A DNA stretch of 64,000 bases from Haemophilus sp. HMSC068C11. GTDB taxonomy: Bacteria > Pseudomonadota > Gammaproteobacteria > Enterobacterales > Pasteurellaceae. The DNA is taken from positions 36,278 through 100,277 of the forward strand of contig NZ_KV820373.1 in assembly GCF_001815355.1 (NCBI RefSeq). The letters are read 5' to 3'. The notes beneath the pieces are model-generated. The model was not told the DNA's origin, ran no database searches, and worked only from the letters and a program-made list of their open reading frames with translations. Position 1 is the stretch's first letter, and every line of letters begins with the position of its first letter. Below are positions 21,377-30,335 of the stretch, in pieces. Made by a program: the position numbers and the translations under genes.

Positions 21377-21409
21377 TATGAGAAAAATGCCTTGAAAATC
21401 TACAGCACT

Positions 21410-22630
21410 TTAGCCTGCTACTGCAGGTAAATAACCCGATTGAATTAAGAATGGCACGATCATAATGATTACGCCAATTACTAAGGCTATCACTAAGGTT
21501 ACGTTTCCACCGATTACGCGATAAGGCAGATTCGGATTTGCTTGACGTGTTTTCCATGCTAGTCCGATAGGCAAAATTAAGCAGTAGAACGCACAGAGTA
21601 AACCTGCATAGCTTAATGCTGCGATAAAGCCTTCAGGATAATACAAGGCAAACGCAAGTGGTGGTGTGAAGGCTGCAACCGTCAGTGTCAAGCGATTGTG
21701 TGGCAATTTGTAACGTTTAAATAAATCGCCTAAACCTTCAAATACCCCGAGCATGACACCAAGGAAAGAGGTGATTAATGCAAGTGCTGAGAACACACGA
21801 ACGATTTCGCCCATGATGTGGGAGTTCGTGATTTGACGTGTTGCATTAACTAAGCCGTTAAGGGTTGGATCCGCTTGGAGTACTTGCACGAATTCATTTT
21901 GGCTTAATACACCGTGAGTCGCTAATTGCCACACTAAATAAGCTACAAGTGGAATCGCTGTACCAATTAAAATCGCTTTACGGAATTGAGTAACACTACC
22001 ATCTAAATAGCTGTTTACGCTGCCCATGATGATGTGGAAGCCAAAGGAGGTAAAGAAAATTGGCGCCGCAGAGATCACGAAAGCATAATTTAAAGGTAAG
22101 GCCATTAGGTTATCGACAGACACTTTTGGTAACATCATGAATAACACAAAAGCAAAGGCAATTAATTTACCGATGAACAGAATACGAGTGGCACCATCAA
22201 CACCTCTTGTACCGACAACTACAAAGGCACCGAGTACGACGGTAAATAAAATGATTGAAAGTTCGGAGGAAAGACTTTCAAAGCCAAAAGCGGTTGGTAA
22301 ACCCGATAATAATGAACCGCCCCCGGTGATGTAGGCCGCAGAAAGAGCATAAAGTAAAATGAGCAAACTAAAGGTGGCTAAGACACGTCCAGTGATGCCG
22401 AAGTATTTTTCAGCGAGAGTCGCCACGCCATCATTTAATCGATCGGCCGTTTGATAGACTTCAACAAAAAGTAAACCGCTGTAAACCAAAAGCGCCCATA
22501 AGCCGACTAATAAGAAAACGGTGTAACCAAAACCAATACCGGCAGAGGTTAATGGCATCGCTAGCATTCCCGCCCCGATGGTCGTGCCGGCAATGATTAA
22601 GGCACTGCCGAATGTTTTGTTTTTTAGCAT
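21410..22630 (-). CDS. tyrP: Tyrosine-specific transporter (TyrP/aromatic amino acid permease)
   Basis: Inner-membrane proton symporter of the hydroxy/aromatic amino acid permease family, 406 aa from the ATG at 22630 (MLKNKTFGSALIIAGTTIGA). An in-frame ATG at 22777 would run through the end of tdk and is rejected. GTTIGAGMLAMP at about 15-26 is the family's first-helix signature; about 11 hydrophobic segments. It lies 37 bp downstream of tdk on the same strand. TyrP versus Mtr specificity is by overall resemblance only. Confidence 0.9.
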   Translation of the reverse strand: MLKNKTFGSALIIAGTTIGAGMLAMPLTSAGIGFGYTVFLLVGLWALLVYSGLLFVEVYQTADRLNDGVATLAEKYFGITGRVLATFSLLILLYALSAAYITGGGSLLSGLPTAFGFESLSSELSIILFTVVLGAFVVVGTRGVDGATRILFIGKLIAFAFVLFMMLPKVSVDNLMALPLNYAFVISAAPIFFTSFGFHIIMGSVNSYLDGSVTQFRKAILIGTAIPLVAYLVWQLATHGVLSQNEFVQVLQADPTLNGLVNATRQITNSHIMGEIVRVFSALALITSFLGVMLGVFEGLGDLFKRYKLPHNRLTLTVAAFTPPLAFALYYPEGFIAALSYAGLLCAFYCLILPIGLAWKTRQANPNLPYRVIGGNVTLVIALVIGVIIMIVPFLIQSGYLPAVAG

Positions 22631-22667
22631 AAAATTGTTCTCCGAGTATAAAATTGAAAAAACGAGG

Positions 22668-23249
22668 TTAAAGCTGACCGCACTTTTCTTTGTAATGATA
22701 GCGGCAAACCGAAAGATAAGAGTCGTTTCCACCAATTTGGATTTGTTCCCCTTCCTTAATGACTTCACCTTGTTCATTTAAACGTAAAACGAAATTGGCT
22801 TTACGTCCACAATAACAGATTGTTTTTAATTCTTCTAGTTGATCTGCCCAAGCAAGTAAATACTTACTGCCTTCAAATAGCTCTGCTTGAAAGTCGGTAC
22901 GCAAGCCATAACAAAGCACAGGAATCTTCAGTTTATCCACGACATCGCTTAATTGATACACTTGCTGTTTCGTTAAAAACTGGGCTTCATCAACCAAAAC
23001 ACAATGAATTTTTTCTTGTTGTAAACGTTGGCTTACTTCGGCAAAAAGGTCACTCGTTGACGTAAATAAATTGGCGTCTTCATGAATACCAATACGCGAC
23101 GTGACTTTGCCTAATCCAAAGCGGTCATCAATGGCTGCCGTATAAACCATGGTGTTCATATTGCGTTCACGGTAGTTATAGGAAGACTGCAGCAACGTGG
23201 TTGATTTGCCCGCATTCATCGTAGAGTAGTAAAAATAGAGTTTTGCCAT
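22668..23249 (-). CDS. tdk: Thymidine kinase
   Basis: Type II thymidine kinase making dTMP from thymidine, 193 aa. P-loop MNAGKSTT (about 11-18), DEAQF lid-side motif, CYCGRKA and VCRYHY zinc-site cysteines/histidine, [10 protein letters not shown]. An uptake sequence forms the last codons, encoding KCGQL. The start overlaps the stop of the upstream small membrane gene by one base (TAATG), implying coupled translation. Confidence 0.95.
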   Translation of the reverse strand: MAKLYFYYSTMNAGKSTTLLQSSYNYRERNMNTMVYTAAIDDRFGLGKVTSRIGIHEDANLFTSTSDLFAEVSQRLQQEKIHCVLVDEAQFLTKQQVYQLSDVVDKLKIPVLCYGLRTDFQAELFEGSKYLLAWADQLEELKTICYCGRKANFVLRLNEQGEVIKEGEQIQIGGNDSYLSVCRYHYKEKCGQL

Positions 23250-23485
23250 TATTTAATCACCCATTTCCAGAAATAATAGGCAATAAATCCTGCAACAGGT
23301 GGACAGGCTGCTAGCATAAAGGTACCGTAAGTGGCGCCACCGCCAACCATTTTTCCGGCAGCTGAAAGCGCGCTCACGATATCACCACTTGGTGTGGTAA
23401 AAATCCATGTGCCAATAATCGCGAGCACTAAAAAACAAGCGATACCAGCTGCACGCATAGCTCTCACTTTAATCATATTTTCCAT
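23249..23485 (-). CDS. Small two-helix membrane protein, unknown
   Basis: A 78-aa protein with a short basic N-terminus, two hydrophobic segments (about 12-30 and 52-75) and a Gly-rich centre ([11 protein letters not shown]). AAGGAAAAAAT gives a good ribosome binding site, it starts 9 bp after tsaD and overlaps tdk by one base, so it is clearly part of a tsaD-x-tdk operon. I do not recognise a family; in H. influenzae, as I recall, tdk follows tsaD without such a gene. Confidence 0.75.
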   Translation of the reverse strand: MENMIKVRAMRAAGIACFLVLAIIGTWIFTTPSGDIVSALSAAGKMVGGGATYGTFMLAACPPVAGFIAYYFWKWVIK

Positions 23486-23494
23486 ATTTTTTCC

Positions 23495-24523
23495 TTAAAT
23501 TGCAGGGAGTTCAGTCATTGCCCAACGAGGTTTAACATCAATGGCGAGCTCACTATGCTGACCTTGTTTTAAGCGTAAAAAGCCCGTATAGGCAATCATG
23601 GCACCATTATCGGTACAAAATTGAGGTTGTGGATAAAATACTTCACCACCAAGATTTTTCATCATAGCGCCAAGGGTTTCACGTAATTTTTTGTTCGCGC
23701 TTACGCCGCCAGCAATGACCAAACGCTTATAACCGGTTTCTTTTAAGGCGCGTTTACATTTAATTGCAAGTGTATCCACGACAGAATCTTGGAAGGCAAA
23801 GGCAATATCAGCTTTGGTTTGTTCGGTTAATTCACCTTCTTGTTTGAGCGCTTGATTAATGGTGTTAGCCGCCGAGGTTTTTAAACCTGAAAAGCTAAAA
23901 TCAAGGCCTGGTCGATCTGTCATTGGACGTGGAAATACAAAACGATCCGGCGATCCTTTTTCGGCTAAACGTGAAAGTGCTGCACCGCCAGGGTAATCTA
24001 ACCCTAATAATTTTGCGGTTTTATCAAAGGCTTCACCTGCCGCATCATCAATAGATTCGCCAATGACTTCATATTTACCCACACCATCAACGCGCACTAA
24101 TTGCGTATGTCCACCTGAAACTAAGAGAGCAATGAATGGAAAGTGCGGTCGATTTTCATCAAGCATTGGCGCAAGTAGATGACCTTCCATGTGGTGTACA
24201 CCAATAGCGGGCACATTCCAGGCATAAGCCAGTGAACGTGCGATCGTTGCGCCCACTAATAATGCGCCCACTAAACCTGGGCCACTTGTATAGGCGATAC
24301 CATCAATTTGATCAGCGGTTAAATTGGCTTCTTCTAATGCGGCCTTAATTAATGGTGCCGTTTTGCGAATGTGATCGCGGGAAGCCAGTTCTGGCACTAC
24401 ACCGCCGTAATCCGCATGCAAGGCAATTTGCGTGTAGAGTTGATTAGCAATTAAACCTTTATCTTCATCATAAATCGCGACACCTGTTTCATCACAGGAG
24501 GTTTCGATCCCTAAAATACGCAT
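23495..24523 (-). CDS. tsaD: tRNA N6-threonylcarbamoyladenosine transferase TsaD
   Basis: Transfers the threonylcarbamoyl group to A37 of ANN-decoding tRNAs, with TsaB and TsaE. 342 aa, ASKHA fold; metal ligands His111 and His115 in [16 protein letters not shown], and the C-terminal [14 protein letters not shown]. Formerly Gcp. Divergent from rpsU as in most gammaproteobacteria. Confidence 0.97.
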   Translation of the reverse strand: MRILGIETSCDETGVAIYDEDKGLIANQLYTQIALHADYGGVVPELASRDHIRKTAPLIKAALEEANLTADQIDGIAYTSGPGLVGALLVGATIARSLAYAWNVPAIGVHHMEGHLLAPMLDENRPHFPFIALLVSGGHTQLVRVDGVGKYEVIGESIDDAAGEAFDKTAKLLGLDYPGGAALSRLAEKGSPDRFVFPRPMTDRPGLDFSFSGLKTSAANTINQALKQEGELTEQTKADIAFAFQDSVVDTLAIKCKRALKETGYKRLVIAGGVSANKKLRETLGAMMKNLGGEVFYPQPQFCTDNGAMIAYTGFLRLKQGQHSELAIDVKPRWAMTELPAI

Positions 24524-24741
24524 TTTCTTCTCATTTTATTAAAAAAATTGGCAAAGATTTTACCTTGTTTAGCCCGCTTAAACCAGTTCAAACGCCAAAT
24601 TTTCAGCAAATAGGCGATCTTTCCTTTGCTTTTGCGGGGAAGATCGATTAGAATTGCGTCCTTTATTGAATTTGCCGTTCATTCGGCAGTAATAAAAATT
24701 TAAAATTGCAATTAAATTAAACTCATTGAGGTGATTGGCTT
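24524..24741. promoter_or_regulatory. Divergent tsaD/rpsU promoter region
   Basis: A 218-bp spacer upstream of the rpsU-dnaG-rpoD operon. A short inverted repeat TGCCG / CGGCA lies at 24673-24688. ATTGAGGTGATT is the rpsU ribosome binding site. I did not assign promoters or a LexA box. Confidence 0.4.
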
Positions 24742-24957
24742 ATGCCTGTAATTAAAGTACGTGAAAACGAATCATTCGACGTAGCTTTACGTCGTTTCAA
24801 ACGCTCTTGCGAAAAAGCTGGTATTTTAGCAGAAGTTCGCGCTCGTGAATTCTATGAAAAACCAACTACAATCCGTAAACGTGAAAAAGCAACGCTTGCT
24901 AAACGTCACGCTAAACGTAACGCTCGCGAAAACGCGCGCAATACCCGTTTATACTAA
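24742..24957 (+). CDS. rpsU: 30S ribosomal protein bS21
   Basis: A 71-aa, very basic small-subunit protein beginning [20 protein letters not shown], a near-invariant start for S21. First gene of the macromolecular synthesis operon; an intrinsic terminator follows that would let rpsU be made in excess over dnaG. Confidence 0.98.
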   Translation: MPVIKVRENESFDVALRRFKRSCEKAGILAEVRAREFYEKPTTIRKREKATLAKRHAKRNARENARNTRLY

Positions 24958-24985
24958 TTTGTAGTATTTTCTAACTCGAGTTAAG

Positions 24986-25022
24986 ACAAACCGTGAAACC
25001 TTTTGGGTATCACGGTTTTGTT
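24986..25022 (+). terminator. rpsU-dnaG attenuating terminator
   Basis: AAACCGTGA and TCACGGTTTT form a 9-bp stem between rpsU and dnaG, the position of T1 in the E. coli operon. Confidence 0.8.
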
Positions 25023-25094
25023 GCTTTAAATTCATCGAAAAAAAGTCACGCAAAATCAACCGCACTTTCGCATCGTATTCAAGGAGGCAAGGCA

Positions 25095-26879
25095 ATGAAA
25101 GGCTCAATTCCACGCCAATTTATTGATGATCTGCTCACAAAATCGAATATTGTCGATGTGATTAATGCGCGCGTGAAACTCAAAAAAGCAGGACGAGATT
25201 ATCAAGCTTGTTGTCCGTTTCATCACGAAAAAACACCATCCTTCACGGTAAGTGAAAAAAAACAATTCTATTATTGCTTCGGCTGTGGCGCGAAAGGTAA
25301 TGCCATTTCATTTTTAATGGATTATGACAAATTAGAATTTGTTGAAGCCGTTGAAGAACTTGCCGCTTCGGCAGGGCTTGAAGTGCCTTATGAAAAACGC
25401 CCAAATCAATTCAGCAATAAACCGGATGTGAGCTACCAAACAAAACGTAATTTATACGATTTAATGCAAGAGATTGCGTCGTTTTATCAAGTTCAACTCC
25501 CGCTAAATATTCCTGCTCAAAGCTATCTTCAGCAACGTGGTTTATCGCCAGAAATTATTGCTCGTTTTCAAATTGGTTATGTACCCAATGCGATGGATAC
25601 GGTGTTGCGTCAATTTGGCAAAAATCGAGAAGAACAGAAAAAATTGTTTGATTTAGGTATGCTTTCTCGAAACGATCGTGGCAATGTGTACGATAAATTC
25701 CGTAATCGTATTATGTTTCCGATTCGAGATAAACGTGGTCGTACGGTCGCTTTTGGTGGACGTGTTTTAACGGATGAAAAACCCAAATATTTGAACTCAC
25801 CCGAAACCATTACATATCACAAAGGTAATGAACTTTATGGCTTATATGAAGCCTTGCAAATCAATGATGAGCCAGAAAAATTACTGGTAGTTGAAGGCTA
25901 CATGGATGTGGTGGCATTGGCGCAATTTGGTGTCAATTATGCGGTAGCTTCCCTTGGTACATCGACAACCTCGGAACAAATTCAATTGTTGTTCCGTTCA
26001 ACAGAACAAGTCATTTGCTGCTATGATGGTGATAGAGCAGGGCGTGATGCCGCTTGGCGCGCACTTGAAAACGCCTTACCTTATCTGGAAGATGGACGAC
26101 AAATTAAGTTTATTTTCCTGCCTGATGGAGAAGATCCAGATACTTATATTCGTCAATACGGTAAAGAAAAGTTTGAAGAATATATTGAGCAAGCCCAGTC
26201 TCTCACAGAATTCTTATTTGCGCATTTAAGTCCACAGGTGGATTTTTCAACGCAAGAAGGACGAGGTAAATTAGTTGCACTCGCGGCGCCTTTAATTCGT
26301 CAAATTCCTGGTGATATGCTGCGACTTTCATTGCGAAATATGTTGGCGCAAAAGCTTGGGATTTTTGATCAATCACAGCTTGAAAGCTTAATTCCAAATC
26401 AAATAGATAAGGCTGAACCAAAACCTAAAACGCCACAAAAAACCATTAAGAAAACGCCAATGCGTGTGGTGATTTCGCTGTTATTACAGAATTCACAATT
26501 AGTGAATCGTATTTCGGATGTGGGGTTGCAAGCCTTAAAGCATGAAGCGGGTTACGAATTACTAGCAAAATTGACCGCACTTTGCCGTGAACGAGAGGGC
26601 ATTACAACAGGACAAATCTTAGAATATTTTCGTGATACAGAATTCAACAAGCCCCTTGAAATATTAGCGTCTTGGGATCATCTATTAGACGACTTAGACA
26701 TCATTAATGCATTCTCTCAAAACTATCGTCGATTGAATATTCAAGCGATTGAACGTGATATTGAGATGCTTATCGCCAAAGAAAGGGCGGAAGGCTTAAC
26801 TGATCAAGAACGAGCAATTTTAGTGAATTTGCTCAAGGGAAAAGAAGAGCAGAAAAAACAGTTAGTTAATCCGTCATAA
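25095..26879 (+). CDS. dnaG: DNA primase
   Basis: Synthesises RNA primers at the replication fork. 594 aa from the ATG at 25095, which follows a perfect AAGGAGG; a longer frame from 24993 would start inside the terminator. Zinc ligands Cys40, His43, Cys61, Cys64; TOPRIM motif with VVEGYMDVVAL and YDGDRAGRDAA; C-terminal DnaB-binding domain. An uptake sequence lies in the linker region (26574-26582, encoding TAL). Confidence 0.97.
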   Translation: MKGSIPRQFIDDLLTKSNIVDVINARVKLKKAGRDYQACCPFHHEKTPSFTVSEKKQFYYCFGCGAKGNAISFLMDYDKLEFVEAVEELAASAGLEVPYEKRPNQFSNKPDVSYQTKRNLYDLMQEIASFYQVQLPLNIPAQSYLQQRGLSPEIIARFQIGYVPNAMDTVLRQFGKNREEQKKLFDLGMLSRNDRGNVYDKFRNRIMFPIRDKRGRTVAFGGRVLTDEKPKYLNSPETITYHKGNELYGLYEALQINDEPEKLLVVEGYMDVVALAQFGVNYAVASLGTSTTSEQIQLLFRSTEQVICCYDGDRAGRDAAWRALENALPYLEDGRQIKFIFLPDGEDPDTYIRQYGKEKFEEYIEQAQSLTEFLFAHLSPQVDFSTQEGRGKLVALAAPLIRQIPGDMLRLSLRNMLAQKLGIFDQSQLESLIPNQIDKAEPKPKTPQKTIKKTPMRVVISLLLQNSQLVNRISDVGLQALKHEAGYELLAKLTALCREREGITTGQILEYFRDTEFNKPLEILASWDHLLDDLDIINAFSQNYRRLNIQAIERDIEMLIAKERAEGLTDQERAILVNLLKGKEEQKKQLVNPS

Positions 26880-26948
26880 CAATGGTAAAATCTCCTGTTC
26901 AAAACAAGGGCTTTTATCTTCCAAAAATAACGCAAAACGGGAATAAAA

Positions 26949-28844
26949 ATGGAACAAAATCAACAATCTACCGCCGATCAATATTCAGAACAAATTGAAC
27001 AGCTTATGGAATTAGGTCGTACGCAAGGTTATTTAACTTATGCGGAGATCAATGACTTGCTTCCAGAAGATTTGATCGATCCAGAATATTACGATAAGTT
27101 GTTGCAAACTTTACAGCATGATGCGGGTATTCCGGTTCTTGATGAAGCACCGGAAAGTGATGAAATGATGTTGAATGACACGATTCCGGATGAAGATGCT
27201 GTGGAAGAAGCAACGCAGATTTTATCCAATGTGGAATCTGAAATCGGTCGTACAACCGATCCTGTGCGTATGTATATGCGTGAAATGGGAACGGTTGATC
27301 TTCTTACCCGTGAAGATGAGATCAGCATTGCAAAACGTATTGAAGAAGGGATTGATGAAGTTCAAACCGCCATTGCAGCATATCCAGAAGCGTTAACAGA
27401 GCTATTAAATAATTATGATCAAGTTGAAGCGGGTAATTATCGTTTAGCTGATTTAATTACCGGCTTTGTGGATCCAAATATTGCCGCAGAGGAAGCAGCA
27501 AATATTGATGAGAATTTTGCTGACGAAGAGGAAAGTGTTGAAGCCGCTGCAGCTGCAGAAGTTGATGATGAGAGCGATGAGGAAGATGAAAGCAATAGCA
27601 GCTCAAGTTCTGATGAGAGCGATTCTGATAACAGCATCGATCCTGAAGTAGCGCGTGAAAGATTTGCGGCATTAAGAGAGCAACACACTAAAACATTAGC
27701 AACTATTGCAAAACACGGACGTAGTGGTAAACGCGCAAAAGATCAAATTGCTCTACTCGCAGATATTTTTAAACAATTCCGTTTAGTGCCAAAACAATTT
27801 GATGTACTTGTTTTATCAATGAAGAATATGATGAAACGTGTACGTGCAGAAGAGCGTCAACTACAAAAAGTATTAGTTGATATCGCGGGTATGCCGAAAG
27901 ATGAATTTGAGGCACTCATTGTTGCTAATGGCAGCAGTGATGCATGGGTAGCAAAAGCATTAAAATCAACGAAAGCTTGGGCAAAACGTTTACCAAAATA
28001 TGAAGAACGTATCCGTTTATCTTTAGATAACTTAGCGAATATTGAGCAAAATACCAATCTAACCATTCAACAAATGCGTGAGATTTGTGATGCGGTATCT
28101 CGTGGTGAACAAAAAGCTCGCCGTGCGAAAAAAGAAATGGTTGAAGCCAACTTACGTTTGGTCATTTCTATTGCGAAAAAATATACAAACCGAGGTTTAC
28201 AATTCTTGGATTTAATTCAAGAAGGGAATATTGGTTTGATGAAAGCGGTAGATAAATTTGAATACCGTCGTGGTTATAAATTCTCAACCTATGCAACCTG
28301 GTGGATTCGTCAGGCAATTACGCGTTCCATTGCAGACCAAGCACGTACAATTCGTATTCCGGTTCATATGATTGAAACGATTAACAAATTAAATCGTATT
28401 TCTCGTCAAATGTTACAAGAAATGGGACGTGAAGCGACGCCGGAAGAGCTTGCTGAGCGTATGGGAATGCCAGAAGATAAAATTCGTAAAGTGCTTAAAA
28501 TTGCGAAAGAGCCAATTTCAATGGAAACCCCAATCGGTGATGACGATGATTCACATTTAGGTGACTTCATCGAGGATTCAACTCTTGAATTGCCATTAGA
28601 TTCTGCAACTGCGCAAAGCTTGAAAGTGGCAACTCATGAAGTGCTAGAAGGATTAACCCCTCGTGAAGCAAAAGTATTACGTATGCGTTTTGGTATTGAT
28701 ATGAACACCGACCACACGCTTGAAGAAGTGGGTAAACAATTTGATGTAACCCGTGAGCGTATTCGTCAGATTGAAGCGAAAGCATTGCGTAAATTACGTC
28801 ATCCAAGTCGTTCAGAAACCTTAAGAAGTTTCTTAGATGAGTAA
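26949..28844 (+). CDS. rpoD: RNA polymerase sigma-70 (housekeeping)
   Basis: Primary sigma factor, 631 aa. Region 1.1 at the N-terminus, 1.2 at about 97-130 ([16 protein letters not shown]), regions 2.1-2.4 around 395-465 (including [12 protein letters not shown]), region 3, and the helix-turn-helix of region 4.2 ([20 protein letters not shown]) near the C-terminus. Between 1.2 and 2.1 is an acidic, serine-rich low-complexity run (about 179-230). Third gene of the macromolecular synthesis operon. Confidence 0.98.
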   Translation: MEQNQQSTADQYSEQIEQLMELGRTQGYLTYAEINDLLPEDLIDPEYYDKLLQTLQHDAGIPVLDEAPESDEMMLNDTIPDEDAVEEATQILSNVESEIGRTTDPVRMYMREMGTVDLLTREDEISIAKRIEEGIDEVQTAIAAYPEALTELLNNYDQVEAGNYRLADLITGFVDPNIAAEEAANIDENFADEEESVEAAAAAEVDDESDEEDESNSSSSSDESDSDNSIDPEVARERFAALREQHTKTLATIAKHGRSGKRAKDQIALLADIFKQFRLVPKQFDVLVLSMKNMMKRVRAEERQLQKVLVDIAGMPKDEFEALIVANGSSDAWVAKALKSTKAWAKRLPKYEERIRLSLDNLANIEQNTNLTIQQMREICDAVSRGEQKARRAKKEMVEANLRLVISIAKKYTNRGLQFLDLIQEGNIGLMKAVDKFEYRRGYKFSTYATWWIRQAITRSIADQARTIRIPVHMIETINKLNRISRQMLQEMGREATPEELAERMGMPEDKIRKVLKIAKEPISMETPIGDDDDSHLGDFIEDSTLELPLDSATAQSLKVATHEVLEGLTPREAKVLRMRFGIDMNTDHTLEEVGKQFDVTRERIRQIEAKALRKLRHPSRSETLRSFLDE

Positions 28845-28865
28845 TTATTCATTCATGTAAAAAAT

Positions 28866-28892
28866 AAAGGGCAGAAATATCTGCCCTTTTTA
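28866..28892 (+). terminator. rpoD terminator
   Basis: AAGGGCAG and CTGCCCTT form an 8-bp stem with a 6-nt loop followed by TTT, 20 bp after the rpoD stop. Confidence 0.85.
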
Positions 28893-28974
28893 TTTGATTA
28901 CATTTTACTATTTACCAAAAAAACACATTCCCTTAAAATACGCGCTTTCATCATTTAAAAAAACAAGGAACTTT

Positions 28975-29391
28975 ATGGAAGAATCTCAAGAACTAGAAAA
29001 GCTGCCTAGAGTAGTAACTAGTGTATTAAAAGTGATATTAAGTTTTTCACTTATTGCTTTGGCTTTAGTGTTGATTATTGCTTTAGCTAAAATTACCTAT
29101 ACCTTAGCAATTATGGTGTTCAATACATCAAGCGTAGTGCCTTATGATGTTGCTGAACAAGCCGTGATGTTTTTCTTATATTTCGGTTTTATTGGCCTAA
29201 TCGTGCAATATTTTAAAAGTGGTTATCACTTTCCTTTGCGTTATTTTATTTACGCGGGGATTACCGCCATGTTGCGCCTGATTATTGTGAATCATGAGAG
29301 CTCAGTTGATACTATCTTATTCGCAGGCGCGATTTTAATTATGGTTATTGCACTTTGTTTAGTGTTGTATTCCAATAAAATTAAAATTTAA
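28975..29391 (+). CDS. psiE: PsiE-family membrane protein
   Basis: A 138-aa inner-membrane protein with four hydrophobic segments, matching PsiE (phosphate-starvation-inducible E) in length and layout; its biochemical role is unknown. The ATG at 28975 follows AAGGAACTTT; an upstream ATG at 28894 lies against the rpoD terminator and is rejected. The motif YFKSGYHFPLRYFIYAGITA is family-typical. No pho box was identified. Confidence 0.8.
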   Translation: MEESQELEKLPRVVTSVLKVILSFSLIALALVLIIALAKITYTLAIMVFNTSSVVPYDVAEQAVMFFLYFGFIGLIVQYFKSGYHFPLRYFIYAGITAMLRLIIVNHESSVDTILFAGAILIMVIALCLVLYSNKIKI

Positions 29392-29422
29392 AAGTGCGGT
29401 CATTTTGACCGCGGTTTTGGAA
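29389..29422. terminator. psiE/rlmJ bidirectional terminator
   Basis: AAAAGTGCGGTCA and TGACCGCGGTTTT pair across a short loop; one arm is a diverged uptake sequence. The genes are convergent. Confidence 0.75.
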
Positions 29423-29426
29423 TGGA

Positions 29427-30272
29427 TTATTCCGGTATAATCCATTCCACTGTCCAACTTCCCGTACCTTCAGGGACGAGCGTTTGGGTCAAATAAGGCA
29501 AAATAGACTTCATTTGTTGTTCTAATTGCCAAGGTGGATTAATCACTACCATTCCACTTGCGGTCATACCACGTTGATCGCTATCAGGGCGAACAGCCAA
29601 TTCAATTTTCAGAATTTTACGAATTCCCGTTGCCTCTAATCCTTTAAAAATGCGTTTTGTTTGTTGGCGTAGAACCACTGGATACCAAATCGCATAAGTG
29701 CCTGTTGCAAAGCGTTTATAACCTTCTTCGATCGCTTTCACCACCAAATCATAATCCTCTTTTAATTCATAAGGTGGATCAATAAGCACTAAACCGCGGC
29801 GTTCTTTTGGTGGAAGTGTCGCTTTGAGTTGTTGGAAACCATTTTCTGATTTTGTGGTGATATTCTTAAACTCTTTAAAGTTATTGCGTAATAATGGAAA
29901 ATCGCTAGGATGTAATTCTGTCAGTAATGCACGATCTTGAGGACGTAATAGTTGGGCGGCAATCATTGGAGAGCCTGAGTAATAACGTAATTCTTTACCA
30001 CCATAATTGAGCTTTTTAATAAGATCTACGTAGCGTGCAACTTCTTCGGGTAAATCCTTTTTTTCCCAAAGTCTCCCAATTCCCTCTTTATATTCGCCAG
30101 TTTTTTCTGATTCGTTAGAACTTAAGCGATAACGACCGACACCTGAATGGGTGTCGAGATAGTAGAAACCTTTTTCTTTAAGCGAAAGATTTTCCAATAT
30201 CAACATTAATACAATATGCTTTAACACATCAGCATGGTTGCCAGCGTGGAAACTGTGGCGATAACTTAACAT
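29427..30272 (-). CDS. rlmJ: 23S rRNA (adenine-2030-N6)-methyltransferase
   Basis: SAM-dependent methyltransferase that modifies A2030 of 23S rRNA; formerly YhiR/ComJ. 281 aa, starting MLSYRHSFHAGNHADVLKH, a hallmark of the family, with the catalytic DPPYEL at about 164-169. In E. coli this gene was also linked to use of DNA as a nutrient. It sits beside mrcA and the com operon as I recall for H. influenzae. Confidence 0.95.
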   Translation of the reverse strand: MLSYRHSFHAGNHADVLKHIVLMLILENLSLKEKGFYYLDTHSGVGRYRLSSNESEKTGEYKEGIGRLWEKKDLPEEVARYVDLIKKLNYGGKELRYYSGSPMIAAQLLRPQDRALLTELHPSDFPLLRNNFKEFKNITTKSENGFQQLKATLPPKERRGLVLIDPPYELKEDYDLVVKAIEEGYKRFATGTYAIWYPVVLRQQTKRIFKGLEATGIRKILKIELAVRPDSDQRGMTASGMVVINPPWQLEQQMKSILPYLTQTLVPEGTGSWTVEWIIPE

Positions 30273-30290
30273 GGTTTGTCCTTTTGACGT

Positions 30291-30324
30291 AAAAAAGTGC
30301 GGTCAAAATTAACCGCACTTTTAG
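30291..30324 (-). terminator. mrcA terminator (uptake-sequence pair)
   Basis: AAAAGTGCGGT and ACCGCACTTTT form a perfect 11-bp stem with an 8-nt loop between the mrcA stop and the rlmJ start. Confidence 0.85.
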
Positions 30325-30335
30325 TATTTAAATCG

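Noticed and set aside
27437..27688. Serine/leucine-rich antisense frames opposite rpoD
   Set aside because: They are reverse readings of the acidic low-complexity segment of RpoD.
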